Source of the DNA: Nocardioides conyzicola
GTDB lineage: Bacteria > Actinomycetota > Actinomycetes > Propionibacteriales > Nocardioidaceae
Direction: 5' to 3'
DNA length: 64,000 nucleotides
Assembly (NCBI RefSeq): GCF_039543825.1
Contig: NZ_BAABKM010000002.1
Coordinates: forward strand, 1,954,133-2,018,132
Part shown: piece by piece, positions 40,799 through 49,041 of the stretch
How the letters are laid out: every line of letters begins with the position of its first letter
Numbering within the stretch: position 1 is the first letter of the stretch
Made by a program: the position numbers and the translations under genes
The notes under the pieces: model-generated
The model's database searches: none
Seen by the model: the letters and a program-made list of their open reading frames with translations, nothing else
What the model was told of the DNA's origin: nothing

Positions 40799-41979
40799 GC
40801 ACCACGCACGGGTTCACCGATACCCCGTTCCAAGAGACCCAGGAGCGCCAGGAGCTGCGCAAGCAGGTGGCGAAGCTGGCCGGCAAGTTCGGCCGCGACT
40901 GGTTCACCGAGAAGGCCCGCAGCGGCGGCAAGACGACCGAGCTCTGGCTGGAGATCGGCAAGAACGGCTACCTCGGCATCAACATCCCGGAGCAGTACGG
41001 CGGGGGTGGCGGCGGCATCGGCGACATCGCGGCCGTCTGCGAGGAGCTAGCCGCGCAGGGCTGCCCGCTGCTGCTCATGGTCGTCAGCCCCGCGATCTGC
41101 GGCACGATCATCACCCGCTACGGCACGGAGGAGCAGAAGCAGCGCTGGCTCCCAGGCATCTGCGACGGCACCGGCACGATGGCCTTCGCCATCACCGAGC
41201 CCGACGCCGGCACCAACTCCCACAACATCACCACCACCGCCCGGCGCGACGGCGACGGCTGGGTCCTCAACGGCCGCAAGATCTACATCTCCGGCGTCGA
41301 CGAGGCCGACAACGTGCTCGTCGTCGCGCGCACCGAGGACGCCAAGACCGGCAAGCTCAAGCCCTGCCTCTTCGTGGTCCCGACCGACGCCGAGGGCTTC
41401 GAGGCCAAGTCGATCCCGATGGAGATCGTCAGCCCCGAGCTGCAGTTCCAGGTCTTCATCGACGACGTCCGGCTGCCCGCCGACGCGCTCGTCGGCGACG
41501 AGGACGGCGGGCTGGTCCAGCTCTTCGCCGGCCTCAACCCCGAGCGCATCATGGCCGCGAGCTTCTCCACCGGACTCGCCCGCTTCGCGCTCGACAAGGC
41601 GACCGCGTACGCCAAGGAGCGCGTCGTCTTCAAGGACGCCATCGGCTCCCACCAGGCCGTCGCGCACCCGCTCGCGCAGTCGCACATCGAGATCGAGATG
41701 GCCCGGCTGATGACCCAGAAGGCGGCGGCGCTCTACGACGCCGGCGACGACATGGGTGCGGGCGAGGCCGCCAACATGGCCAAGTACGCCGCCGCCGAGG
41801 CCGCGTGCGACGCCGCCGACCGGGCCGTGCAGACCCACGGCGGCAACGGGATCACCCAGGAGTACGGCATGGCCGGCCTCCTGGTCGCCACCCGCGCCGG
41901 CCGGATCGCCCCGGTCAGCCGCGAGATGATCCTCAACTTCGTGGCCATGCACTCCCTGGGCCTGCCCAAGTCCTACTGA
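40795..41979 (+). CDS. acyl-CoA dehydrogenase (second in the operon)
   Basis: 394 residues. Motifs: INIPEQYGGGGGGIGDIAA, FAITEPDAGTNSHNI, GRKIYISGVDEADNVLVV, and the C-terminal VQTHGGNGITQEYGM. Like the other dehydrogenase in the operon it lacks Glu at the MCAD position (RIAPVSREMI) but has GLNPERIMAAS, so the base is probably on helix G as in isovaleryl-CoA dehydrogenase. Two dehydrogenases around a carboxylase suggest a pathway that desaturates, carboxylates and later desaturates again, as in the Atu and Liu pathways. It is the last gene of the coupled operon; 44 bp separate it from the next gene. Confidence 0.93.
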   Translation: MSTTHGFTDTPFQETQERQELRKQVAKLAGKFGRDWFTEKARSGGKTTELWLEIGKNGYLGINIPEQYGGGGGGIGDIAAVCEELAAQGCPLLLMVVSPAICGTIITRYGTEEQKQRWLPGICDGTGTMAFAITEPDAGTNSHNITTTARRDGDGWVLNGRKIYISGVDEADNVLVVARTEDAKTGKLKPCLFVVPTDAEGFEAKSIPMEIVSPELQFQVFIDDVRLPADALVGDEDGGLVQLFAGLNPERIMAASFSTGLARFALDKATAYAKERVVFKDAIGSHQAVAHPLAQSHIEIEMARLMTQKAAALYDAGDDMGAGEAANMAKYAAAEAACDAADRAVQTHGGNGITQEYGMAGLLVATRAGRIAPVSREMILNFVAMHSLGLPKSY

Positions 41980-42023
41980 GGTCAGGTGGCCAGGTAGACG
42001 CCGGTCTGTCACAGTCGGTGGTG

Positions 42024-42635
42024 ATGACAGACGACGTGAGCGACGGTGGCACCGACAGCTGGACCAGCGGTGGAGCCACCGCGCTCGCGGAGCACGCCCC
42101 GGAGGTGTTCGCGGCGTACGGGCTGCTGACGTCGGTGCGGCCCATCGGCGTGCACGACGAGATGCTGGAGTCGGCGGCGGTCGCGGCGTTCGCCGAGCAG
42201 TTCGGGGTCCACGCGGATGCGATCGACCAGCAGGTCCGCGACCGGTTCACCCGGACGACGGGCGACCACGCGGCCGCGGTCGTCGACATGGTCTGGATCT
42301 CGGACGTGTCGCCGCGGATCCGGGAGACGCTCGACGCGGTCTTCGGGCCCTCGGACGTCTGGCCGGGGAAGCGCCGCTACCCGGTCTCGGACACCCAGGT
42401 CGCGATCCAGGGCTTCGCGCAGTCGGTGGCGCTCCTCGACCGCCTCGACGCCGACCTCACCGACGCGGGCCAGGCGGCGCTGGCGCTGGTCGACGCGATG
42501 AACCGCACCCCGTCCGAGATCCCCGGCTCGACGGTCGAGGCCGTCCACGAGCTCCTCACCCCCGCGCAGGCCGTCGAGGTCGTGCTCGACGCCGCCCGCA
42601 GCTCGGCCGACCGGATCCCCGCCGCGCTCGGCTGA
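42024..42635 (+). CDS. AhpD/CMD-like paralogue lacking the Cys pair
   Basis: 203 residues. It is a shortened relative of the protein encoded at 43927-44703. The shared blocks are FAEQFGVHADAIDQQVRDRF (versus FADQFGVDVSMIDDDLRRRF) and, at the C-terminus, AALALVDAMNRTPSE and AVEVVLDAARSSADRI. The middle segment of about 40 residues that carries HECRLC in the longer copy is missing, so any thiol chemistry is lost. Function unknown; it could have become a regulatory or structural partner. ATG 42024 is used (two GTGs lie just upstream). It ends 16 bp before a LexA box, so it is outside the LexA-controlled transcript. Confidence 0.75.
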   Translation: MTDDVSDGGTDSWTSGGATALAEHAPEVFAAYGLLTSVRPIGVHDEMLESAAVAAFAEQFGVHADAIDQQVRDRFTRTTGDHAAAVVDMVWISDVSPRIRETLDAVFGPSDVWPGKRRYPVSDTQVAIQGFAQSVALLDRLDADLTDAGQAALALVDAMNRTPSEIPGSTVEAVHELLTPAQAVEVVLDAARSSADRIPAALG

Positions 42636-42651
42636 CCGGCGCTTGCCTCGA

Positions 42652-42667
42652 TCGAACATCTGTTCGA
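42652..42667. promoter_or_regulatory. LexA (SOS) box upstream of dinB
   Basis: TCGAACATCTGTTCGA is a perfect 16-bp palindromic match to the actinobacterial LexA consensus TCGAAC-N4-GTTCGA. It ends 9 bp before the dinB GTG start, where LexA would block transcription. The closeness to the start suggests a very short or absent mRNA leader. Confidence 0.9.
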
Positions 42668-42676
42668 TCATGAGTC

Positions 42677-43921
42677 GTGGGCAGAGTGCGGGACAGCGAG
42701 ACGGCGAGCATCCTGCACGCCGACCTCGACTCGTTCTTCGCCTCCGTCGAGCAGCGCGACGACCCACGGCTGCGCGGCCGCCCGGTCATCGTCGGAGGCG
42801 GCGTCGTGCTCGCGGCGAGCTACGAGGCCAAGGCGTACGGCGTCCGCTCGGCGATGGGTGGGCGGCAGGCGCAGCGGCTGTGCCCGGACGCGCTCGTCGT
42901 GCCGCCCCGATTCCCGGCGTACGTCGAGGCGAGCCGCGCGGTCTTCGAGGTCTTCGACGACACCACCCCGCTGGTGGAGGGGATCTCGATCGACGAGGCG
43001 TTCCTCGACGTCGGCGGCCTGCGCCGCCTCGTCGGCGACCCGGAGACGATCGGCGCCACGCTGAGGCGGCGGGTGCGCGACGAGGTGGGCCTGCCGATCT
43101 CGGTGGGGATCGCGCGCACCAAGTACCTCGCCAAGGTGGCGAGCGCCGTCTCCAAACCCGACGGGCTGCTCCTGGTCCCGCCGGACGGTGAGCGGGAGTT
43201 CCTGCACCCGCTGCCGGTCGAGCGGCTGTGGGGCGTCGGGGCGGTGACCGCCGCCAAGCTGCACGCCGACGGGATCCGCACGATCGGCGAGCTCGCCCGG
43301 CGCGAGGAGCTGGAGCTGACGGCCGCGGTCGGGCAGGCCGCGGGCCGCCACCTCTGGGCGCTGGCCAACCTGCGCGACCCCCGGCCGGTCGAGGTCGGTC
43401 GCCGGCGCCGGTCGATCGGCTCGCAGGCGGCGATCGGGCGGGCCGGTCACCGCAAGCGGCGCGAGGACCTCGACGCGCTGCTCGCCGGCCTGGTGGACCG
43501 GGTCGCGCGGCGGCTGCGCGGAGGCGAGCGGATCGGGCGGACGTTCACGCTGCGGCTGCGGTTCGACGACTTCACCCGGGTGACGCGGTCGACGACGATC
43601 CCGCGCTCGACCGCCTCGACGGCGACCTGGCTGGAGACGGGCCGGGGTCTCCTCGACACGGCCTGGCCACTGGTCGAGGAGCGCGGCTGCACCCTGCTCG
43701 GCATCACCATCTCCGGCCTGGTCGACGCGAGCGGCGAGGAGCAGCTCGAGCTGCCGCTCTTCGCGGCCGAGACCGCCGCCGGGAGCCTCGACGTCGCGCT
43801 CGACCGGGTGCGCGACCGGTTCGGGTCCAGCGCCGTGAAGCGGGCGGTGCTGGTGGGCCGTCACGCCGGGCTCGAGATGCCGACGCTGCCGGACCCCGGT
43901 CCGACCCCACGTCTACGCTGA
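42677..43921 (+). CDS. dinB: DNA polymerase IV (Y-family translesion polymerase)
   Basis: 414 residues from GTG 42677. Palm motifs: HADLDSFFASVE (Asp16) and GISIDEAFLDVGG (Asp106, Glu107), the metal-binding acidic residues. KYLAKVASAVSKPDG and GVGAVTAAKLHADGIRTIGEL mark the finger/thumb (helix-hairpin-helix) region, and a little-finger domain follows (GRTFTLRLRFDDFTRVTRS). It copies past damaged bases with low fidelity. A perfect LexA box directly upstream indicates SOS induction. In Mycobacterium tuberculosis the dinB genes are not LexA targets, so this control is worth noting. The next gene starts 5 bp after the stop, so they share a transcript. Confidence 0.93.
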   Translation: MGRVRDSETASILHADLDSFFASVEQRDDPRLRGRPVIVGGGVVLAASYEAKAYGVRSAMGGRQAQRLCPDALVVPPRFPAYVEASRAVFEVFDDTTPLVEGISIDEAFLDVGGLRRLVGDPETIGATLRRRVRDEVGLPISVGIARTKYLAKVASAVSKPDGLLLVPPDGEREFLHPLPVERLWGVGAVTAAKLHADGIRTIGELARREELELTAAVGQAAGRHLWALANLRDPRPVEVGRRRRSIGSQAAIGRAGHRKRREDLDALLAGLVDRVARRLRGGERIGRTFTLRLRFDDFTRVTRSTTIPRSTASTATWLETGRGLLDTAWPLVEERGCTLLGITISGLVDASGEEQLELPLFAAETAAGSLDVALDRVRDRFGSSAVKRAVLVGRHAGLEMPTLPDPGPTPRLR

Positions 43922-43926
43922 CCGCC

Positions 43927-44703
43927 ATGTCCAACCCGATCGAGCGCTACGCCCCCGGGGCCGCGGCCGCGCTGTCCGCCGTCTACTCCGCTCGCACCGC
44001 CCTGGACATCGACCTCGAGGACCCGCGCGTCGAGAACTTCGCCGACCAGTTCGGGGTCGACGTGTCGATGATCGACGACGACCTGCGGCGCCGATTCCTG
44101 GAGGCGACCGGGCCGACGGCGTTCGAGGTCACCCAGGCGATCTACGTCGACGACTACTCGCCGAGGATCGTGGTCGTGTCCGGTGAGGTGCTCGGCGGCG
44201 GCTCCTGGTCGGGCGAGCAGGGCGAGCCGGCGGACCTCTGGCCGCTGCTCGAGGAGTTCATGCGCCAGGTGGCGCGGCTCGACACCCTCGACCCGGTCCT
44301 CACCGAGCTGATCCGGCTCCGCGGCGCCCGCCAGCACGAGTGCCGGCTGTGCGCGTCACGCCGCTCGGTCGCGGCCCTCGACGCGGGCGCCGACGAGTCG
44401 ACCTTCGACGCCGTCGACGCGTACGCCGAGAGCGACCTGCCGGCCGCGACGAAGGCCGCGCTGGCGCTCACCGACTCGATGATCTGGACGCCCTTCGTCA
44501 TGCCCCGCACGGTCGCCGAGGACGCGCTGGAGCACCTCGCGCCGGAGCAGATCGTCGAGGTCGTGCTCGACGTCGCGCGCAACGCGGCCAACAAGATCGC
44601 CGTCGCGCTCGGTGCCGACGCGGCCGCGGTCACCGACGGCGTGGAGCTCTTCACCACCGATGCCGACGGCAACCTGAGCGTGGTCCCGCACGACCCTCTG
44701 TAG
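43927..44703 (+). CDS. AhpD/carboxymuconolactone-decarboxylase-like protein with CxxC
   Basis: 258 residues. The second half resembles the AhpD/CMD helical core: RQHECRLCASRRSVAALDAG (Cys139, Cys142) followed by helices containing LPAATKAALALTDSM and APEQIVEVVLDVARNAANKI. In AhpD a CxxC pair with nearby Glu and His acts as a peroxidase/disulfide reductase; the His after the second Cys is not in the usual place here. The first half is shared with the paralogue at 42024-42635 and is not recognised otherwise. It starts 5 bp after dinB, so it is probably LexA-controlled too. A peroxide- or thiol-related role in the damage response is an inference. Confidence 0.8.
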   Translation: MSNPIERYAPGAAAALSAVYSARTALDIDLEDPRVENFADQFGVDVSMIDDDLRRRFLEATGPTAFEVTQAIYVDDYSPRIVVVSGEVLGGGSWSGEQGEPADLWPLLEEFMRQVARLDTLDPVLTELIRLRGARQHECRLCASRRSVAALDAGADESTFDAVDAYAESDLPAATKAALALTDSMIWTPFVMPRTVAEDALEHLAPEQIVEVVLDVARNAANKIAVALGADAAAVTDGVELFTTDADGNLSVVPHDPL

Positions 44704-44712
44704 CGTGGGTCC

Positions 44713-45738
44713 GTGGGCAAGGTGATCGACGGCGCCGATCGCGCCCAGCGGAGGTTCCCGCCTCTCGGGTTTCCGCTCGCCGTCATCTACAAGTTCTTCG
44801 ACGACCAGGGCAACTACCTGGCCGCGATCATCACCTACTACGCCTTCGTCGCGATCTTCCCGCTGCTGCTCCTCGGCTACTCGATCCTCGGTCTCGTGCT
44901 CCAGGGCAACGAGACCCTGCGCGACGACCTGATCGACTCCGCCCTCGCCCAGTTCCCGATCATCGGTGACCAGCTCGGGCAGCCCGAGGGTCTGCAGGGG
45001 TCGACGACGGCGATCGTCATCGGCGGCCTGATCGCCCTCTACGGTGCGCTCGGTCTCGGCCAGGCCCTGCAGAACGCGCTCAACATCGCCTGGTCGGTGC
45101 CGCGCAACAGCCGCCCCAACCCCCTCCTGCTCCGGCTGAAGAGCCTCGGGCTCCTCTCGACCGCGGGCTTCGCGGTCCTCGCTCTCTCGGTGCTGTCCGC
45201 GCTCAGCACCAACACCCAGGTGCTCGGCGAGAGCATCGCGTCGTACACGTGGCCGATCGCGCTGGTCACGATCATCGTCATCACCTGCGTGCTCACGGTG
45301 CTGTTCCGCTTCGGCACCTCACGCGGGCACAAGTTCTGGGGCGCCGTGCCGGGCGCGATGACCACGGCCCTGCTCTGGTTCCTGCTGCAGTACGTCGGGA
45401 CGGCGTACGTCACCAACGTCGTCACCGAGACCAAGGGGATGAACCAGACGTTCGCGGTCGTCCTCGGTCTGATGGGGTTGATCTACATCGCGGCGGTGAT
45501 GGGCATGATCGGCATCGAGGTCAACGTGGTGCTCAACCGGCGCCTGTGGCCGCGGGCGCTGCTGACCCCGTTCACGGACCGGGTCGAGCTGACCGAGGCC
45601 GACAAGCGCGCCTACACCGGCTACGCGCTGGCCCAGCGGCACAAGGGCTTCGAGACCGTCGAGGTCTCCTTCACCGACACGCAGAAGCTGCGCATCGTCC
45701 AGGCGGAGCCTGACGACGACGCCGATCACGCGTCGTAG
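44713..45738 (+). CDS. YihY/BrkB-family inner membrane protein
   Basis: 341 residues from GTG 44713. Six or so membrane segments: YLAAIITYYAFVAIFPLLLL, ALYGALGLGQALQNALNIAW, GFAVLALSVLSALS, PIALVTIIVITCVLTVLF, ALLWFLLQYVGTAYV and FAVVLGLMGLIYIAAVMGMI. This is the full Virul_fac_BrkB domain, often mis-annotated as ribonuclease BN. Family members are of unknown function, with links to serum resistance and envelope transport. It starts 9 bp after the CMD-like gene, so it may be the third gene of the LexA-controlled transcript. Its end overlaps the convergent GT39 gene by 13 bp. Confidence 0.9.
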   Translation: MGKVIDGADRAQRRFPPLGFPLAVIYKFFDDQGNYLAAIITYYAFVAIFPLLLLGYSILGLVLQGNETLRDDLIDSALAQFPIIGDQLGQPEGLQGSTTAIVIGGLIALYGALGLGQALQNALNIAWSVPRNSRPNPLLLRLKSLGLLSTAGFAVLALSVLSALSTNTQVLGESIASYTWPIALVTIIVITCVLTVLFRFGTSRGHKFWGAVPGAMTTALLWFLLQYVGTAYVTNVVTETKGMNQTFAVVLGLMGLIYIAAVMGMIGIEVNVVLNRRLWPRALLTPFTDRVELTEADKRAYTGYALAQRHKGFETVEVSFTDTQKLRIVQAEPDDDADHAS

Positions 45739-47189
45739 TGACCGAGCGCGGCCCACGCCTCCGACCAGGAGCGGCGTGGGCCGTCGCACACCCACACGCC
45801 GGCTCCGACCTCCTCGTTGTCGGCGTCGTCGCTGTTGCGCAGGCGCGCCCGCAGCTCGCAGCCCTCGAACCACGGGTCCGGTGACCGCTGCAGCACGACG
45901 ACGACCGGCAGCGCGTCGTCAGCCGGCGGTCCCCAGAAGCGGTAGCCGTTGTGGCCGCTGTAGACGGGGAGCCCCACGTCGTACCAGGACATGGAGCCCG
46001 CCTCGCCGTAGTTGCCGGTGAAGATCACCGCCGTACGCCGCTGCTCGGGGCTCAGGCCGTCGACGACCGAGCGGACCTGGTCGGTGTAGTCGGGCCAGCC
46101 GATGCTGTCGAGCTGCACGTCGTTGACGTCGGCCCAGAACGAGCCGGCGAACGTCGAGGCCGGCACGGCTGGGACGACCGCGGGGTAGGCGACGGCCGCG
46201 GAGGCGACCAGCACCACGCCGGTGATCGTGAGGCGGCGCGTCGACCAGCGCTCGGCGAGGTCGGTGCACCCGGCCGCGACCAGCGGCGGGACCAGCCCGG
46301 CGAGGTAGTAGCCCTTCCCGCCGGTGACCAGGAAGACCACCAGCACCACCAGGAAGGCGACGGCGAGCGGTCGCGCCCTCGCCCAGTCGGGGCGGCGCAG
46401 CAGCCGCACGATGCCGAAGACCCACAGGGCGCCGATCAGGGGGCTGAACATCACCAGCGCCTGCAGGACCATGCCGACGCGGCCGCCCAGACCGCCGTAC
46501 TCGTCGGCGATGTCGGCTGCGAGGTCGAGGACCGGCCAGTCGTGCTGCGCCTGGCAGACCAGGTTGGGGACCCACATCGCGAGCGCCGCCAGGCCGCCGA
46601 GCCACGGCCAGACCGTCCGGAGCACCGGGCGGGTCTCACGGACCAGCGCGACGCCGACGAGGACGCCGAGCAGGCAGAAGACGACGGCGTGCTTGTTGTT
46701 GAGCCCGACCCCGGCGAGCACGCCTGCCAGCAGCCACAGTCGCGGCCGGTCGTCGACGAGGGCCTGCAGGACGACGACCAGGATCGCCGTCCAGAAGAGC
46801 AGGTCGAAGGTCGCGGTCGAGAGCATGTGCCCGAGGCCGGGCACCAGGGCCGAGAAGGCGACCGTCACCGCGGTCAGCACCTGGCCCGCTCGGGCGGCGC
46901 CGAGCAGCCGGGCGGCCTGCACCGACAGCAGCACGACCGCCACGACCGCGAGGATGCTGGGGATCCGCAGCACCACCAGGTCGTGCGGCGCGGCCAGGTC
47001 GGCGAGCCGCGCGAGCATCGGGGTGAACGACGGCTGGTCCGGGTAGCCCCACGCCGGGTGCTGCCCGGCGGAGACGAAGTAGAGCTCGTCGCGGTGCGGT
47101 CCGTAGAAGGGCGACATCGCGAGCAGGGCCAGCGCCTGCACGGCGACGACCGTGCAGACCTCCCGGGTGGCGTAGGCCGGCCGGCTCAC
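45726..47189 (-). CDS. GT39/ArnT-like membrane glycosyltransferase
   Basis: 487 residues with about ten hydrophobic segments. The acidic loop motif after the first helix, PHRDELYFVSAGQHPAWGYP (Asp34, Glu35), is the polyprenyl-phosphate-sugar binding signature of the PMT/ArnT superfamily. It should use a lipid-linked sugar to glycosylate a lipid or protein on the outer side of the membrane; the acceptor is unknown. The C-terminal soluble part is about 130 residues. The frame is open for more than 1 kb upstream, but GTG 47189 overlaps the phosphatase stop as GTGA and begins the first helix. It is co-transcribed with the phosphatase gene. Confidence 0.87.
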   Translation of the reverse strand: MSRPAYATREVCTVVAVQALALLAMSPFYGPHRDELYFVSAGQHPAWGYPDQPSFTPMLARLADLAAPHDLVVLRIPSILAVVAVVLLSVQAARLLGAARAGQVLTAVTVAFSALVPGLGHMLSTATFDLLFWTAILVVVLQALVDDRPRLWLLAGVLAGVGLNNKHAVVFCLLGVLVGVALVRETRPVLRTVWPWLGGLAALAMWVPNLVCQAQHDWPVLDLAADIADEYGGLGGRVGMVLQALVMFSPLIGALWVFGIVRLLRRPDWARARPLAVAFLVVLVVFLVTGGKGYYLAGLVPPLVAAGCTDLAERWSTRRLTITGVVLVASAAVAYPAVVPAVPASTFAGSFWADVNDVQLDSIGWPDYTDQVRSVVDGLSPEQRRTAVIFTGNYGEAGSMSWYDVGLPVYSGHNGYRFWGPPADDALPVVVVLQRSPDPWFEGCELRARLRNSDDADNEEVGAGVWVCDGPRRSWSEAWAALGHYDA

Positions 47190-47980
47190 CCCACCAGTCT
47201 GGCCCGCAGCCTCGTCAGGGTGTCGGAGGACAGACCGAGTCCGTCGCGCAGGTAGCCGTCGACGGAGCCGTACAGCTCGGTGACCGCGTCGTACGCCGTC
47301 TGCAGGTAGGACTCCTCGACGACCATCGTCGGCTCGTAGACGGCTTTCTTGTCCTCGCCGAGGTGCTCGGCGATCAGGGCGAGGTACTTCGCCCGGGTCG
47401 CCGTCGACACCGTGTTGGTCAGCAGGTAGTCGGTGAGGATCGTGGCCCGGTCCACCCCGGCGATCTCCAGCAGCAGGGCGGCGGCCCACCCGGTGCGGTC
47501 CTTGCCCGCGGTGCAGTGGAAGAGCTGCGGCACCGGCGCGGTCGCGAGGTCCGTCAGCAGCTCGGCGTACGCCGCCCGCGCACCGGGCGTGCGCACGAAC
47601 GCGTCGTACACCTCCCGCATCACGCGGACCGCGGACTCGGCGTCCTCGAGGCCGGAGACGAGCTCCATCGGGATGCCGGAGATCTCGACGTGGTGCCAGC
47701 TGGCGCCCGCGACCTCGACGTCGGGGTGCGCGTCGATCTCCATCTGGCCGCGCAGGTCGTGGATGCGGGTGATCCCGAGGTCGGCGAGCGTGCCTGCGTC
47801 GGCGGCGGTCAGCTGCAGCTCGTTGGAGCGGTAGAAGACACCCCTGGCGACGCGTCCACCGCCGGCGACGGGGTAGCCCGCGCCCGGACCGGCGACGTCG
47901 CGGAAGTTGTCGGCGGAGGCCAGGCGGGCCAGCTCGCGCGGGGCATCGCTGGCGACGGGACGGTCGGCGGTGTCGGTCAC
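47186..47980 (-). CDS. protein-tyrosine (dual-specificity) phosphatase, PTPB-like
   Basis: 264 residues. The P-loop HCTAGKDRTG has the nucleophile Cys156 and Arg162. The N-terminus RLASADNFRDVAGPGAGYPV and the FYRSNELQLTAADAGTLADLG region are typical of the Y_phosphatase3/PTPB group, which in mycobacteria can act on phosphotyrosine and phosphoinositides. The usual general acid loop precedes the P-loop. The start is GTG 47980 and the stop overlaps the GT39 gene. There is no signal peptide, so it is either cytoplasmic or exported by an unknown route. A role in controlling the adjacent glycosyltransferase is possible but unproven. Confidence 0.9.
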   Translation of the reverse strand: MTDTADRPVASDAPRELARLASADNFRDVAGPGAGYPVAGGGRVARGVFYRSNELQLTAADAGTLADLGITRIHDLRGQMEIDAHPDVEVAGASWHHVEISGIPMELVSGLEDAESAVRVMREVYDAFVRTPGARAAYAELLTDLATAPVPQLFHCTAGKDRTGWAAALLLEIAGVDRATILTDYLLTNTVSTATRAKYLALIAEHLGEDKKAVYEPTMVVEESYLQTAYDAVTELYGSVDGYLRDGLGLSSDTLTRLRARLVG

Positions 47981-48025
47981 GCCCGCAGGATACGGGCGGT
48001 CGGCGAACCCCGGGTGAACGCGGGC

Positions 48026-48589
48026 TCAGCGCAGCGGCACGAACCGGTAGCGGCCGTGCCGGCTGACCCGTGGGTCGCCGGTGCGCTGCTCGATCAGCAC
48101 CATCTCGCCGGCCACCGGCACCACCATCCGCGCCTCGGCGCCGAGCTGGGCGACCAGCTCGGTGGGGAGGGTGCGGGCCTCCGCGGACACCAGGATCCGG
48201 TCGTACGGCGCGCCCGCGGGGTCGCCGAGCACGCCCGGCGTCGCCGGCCGGATGCCCGCCCACGGCCAGTCGCCGCTCGCCAGGTTGTCGCGGCCGAAGG
48301 CGACCAGCTCGTTCTCGAGCTCGACCCCTCGCACGCTGCCACTCGGCCCGACCAGGTGGGCGAGCAGCGCCGTCGTCCACCCGGACCCGGACCCCACGTC
48401 GAGGACCCGGTCACCCGGCCGCACGTCCAGCAGCCGCAGCATCGCCTCGACGGTCCGGGGCTGCGAGCTGGTCTGCCCGTGCCCGATCTCGATGGGGCCG
48501 TCGTACGCCGCCCGGTGGCGCGCCGACGCCGGCAGGAACCACTCCCGCGGCATCGAGGCGAAGGCGTCCGCCACCCGGTCGGCGTCCAT
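48026..48589 (-). CDS. protein-L-isoaspartate O-methyltransferase family protein
   Basis: 187 residues, near the normal PCMT length. Signature IEIGHGQTSSQPRTVEAMLR precedes the SAM-binding VLDVGSGSGWTTALLAHLVG and GVELENELVAFG. It should methylate isoaspartyl residues in damaged proteins so that they can be repaired. A very long open frame continues upstream, but similarity starts at the ATG at 48589 (MDADRVADAFASMPREWFLP). It is 45 bp from the phosphatase gene, in the same direction, and divergent from the small membrane protein gene at 48651. Confidence 0.88.
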   Translation of the reverse strand: MDADRVADAFASMPREWFLPASARHRAAYDGPIEIGHGQTSSQPRTVEAMLRLLDVRPGDRVLDVGSGSGWTTALLAHLVGPSGSVRGVELENELVAFGRDNLASGDWPWAGIRPATPGVLGDPAGAPYDRILVSAEARTLPTELVAQLGAEARMVVPVAGEMVLIEQRTGDPRVSRHGRYRFVPLR

Positions 48590-48650
48590 CCACCCGAGTG
48601 TTCCACGCGATCGGCAGACGGCGAGCGTCTGCGTCCGGCACACTCGCGCC

Positions 48651-49037
48651 GTGATCAAGCTCGAGGGTCTTGTCGGGATCGTCGTCTTCGCGCTCTGGGT
48701 GTTCTGCCTGGTCGATGCGATCGGCACCCACTCCGACCGGGTCCGCAACCTGCCCAAGGTCGCCTGGATCCTGCTGATCCTGCTCTTCCCGTTCGTCGGG
48801 TCGATCGCGTGGCTCGTCGCCGGCCGCCCCGAGTCCTCCGGCCCCCGCCGCTCGGCGTACGAGCGCGAGCAGCCGGAGTTCCCCGAGTACGACCGCCCCG
48901 GCCGCGCCGCCGCCGTCGACCCCGAGAAGGACGCCGAGTTCCTTCGCCAGATCCGCGAGCGCGCCGAGGCCCAGCGCAAGCAGTACGACGACCAGAAGAG
49001 GCGCGAGCGCGAGGCGGACGGTCCTCCCGAGGGGTGA
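48651..49037 (+). CDS. small membrane protein with phospholipase D nuclease N-terminal (PLDc_N) domain
   Basis: 128 residues from GTG 48651. Two membrane helices near the N-terminus (LVGIVVFALWVFCLVDAI, then VAWILLILLFPFVGSIAWLV) form the PLDc_N module, ending in the common GRP. A charged, probably coiled cytoplasmic tail follows, rich in Glu, Arg, Lys and Asp from about residue 85. No catalytic phospholipase domain is present, which is usual for these short proteins. Function unknown. It stands alone between two leftward genes. Confidence 0.85.
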   Translation: MIKLEGLVGIVVFALWVFCLVDAIGTHSDRVRNLPKVAWILLILLFPFVGSIAWLVAGRPESSGPRRSAYEREQPEFPEYDRPGRAAAVDPEKDAEFLRQIRERAEAQRKQYDDQKRREREADGPPEG

Positions 49038-49041
49038 TCCG

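Noticed and set aside
45726..48380. An 884-codon leftward frame joining the GT39 protein to upstream sequence.
   Set aside because: The upstream part overlaps the phosphatase gene in another frame; GTG 47189 with the GTGA overlap is the sensible start.
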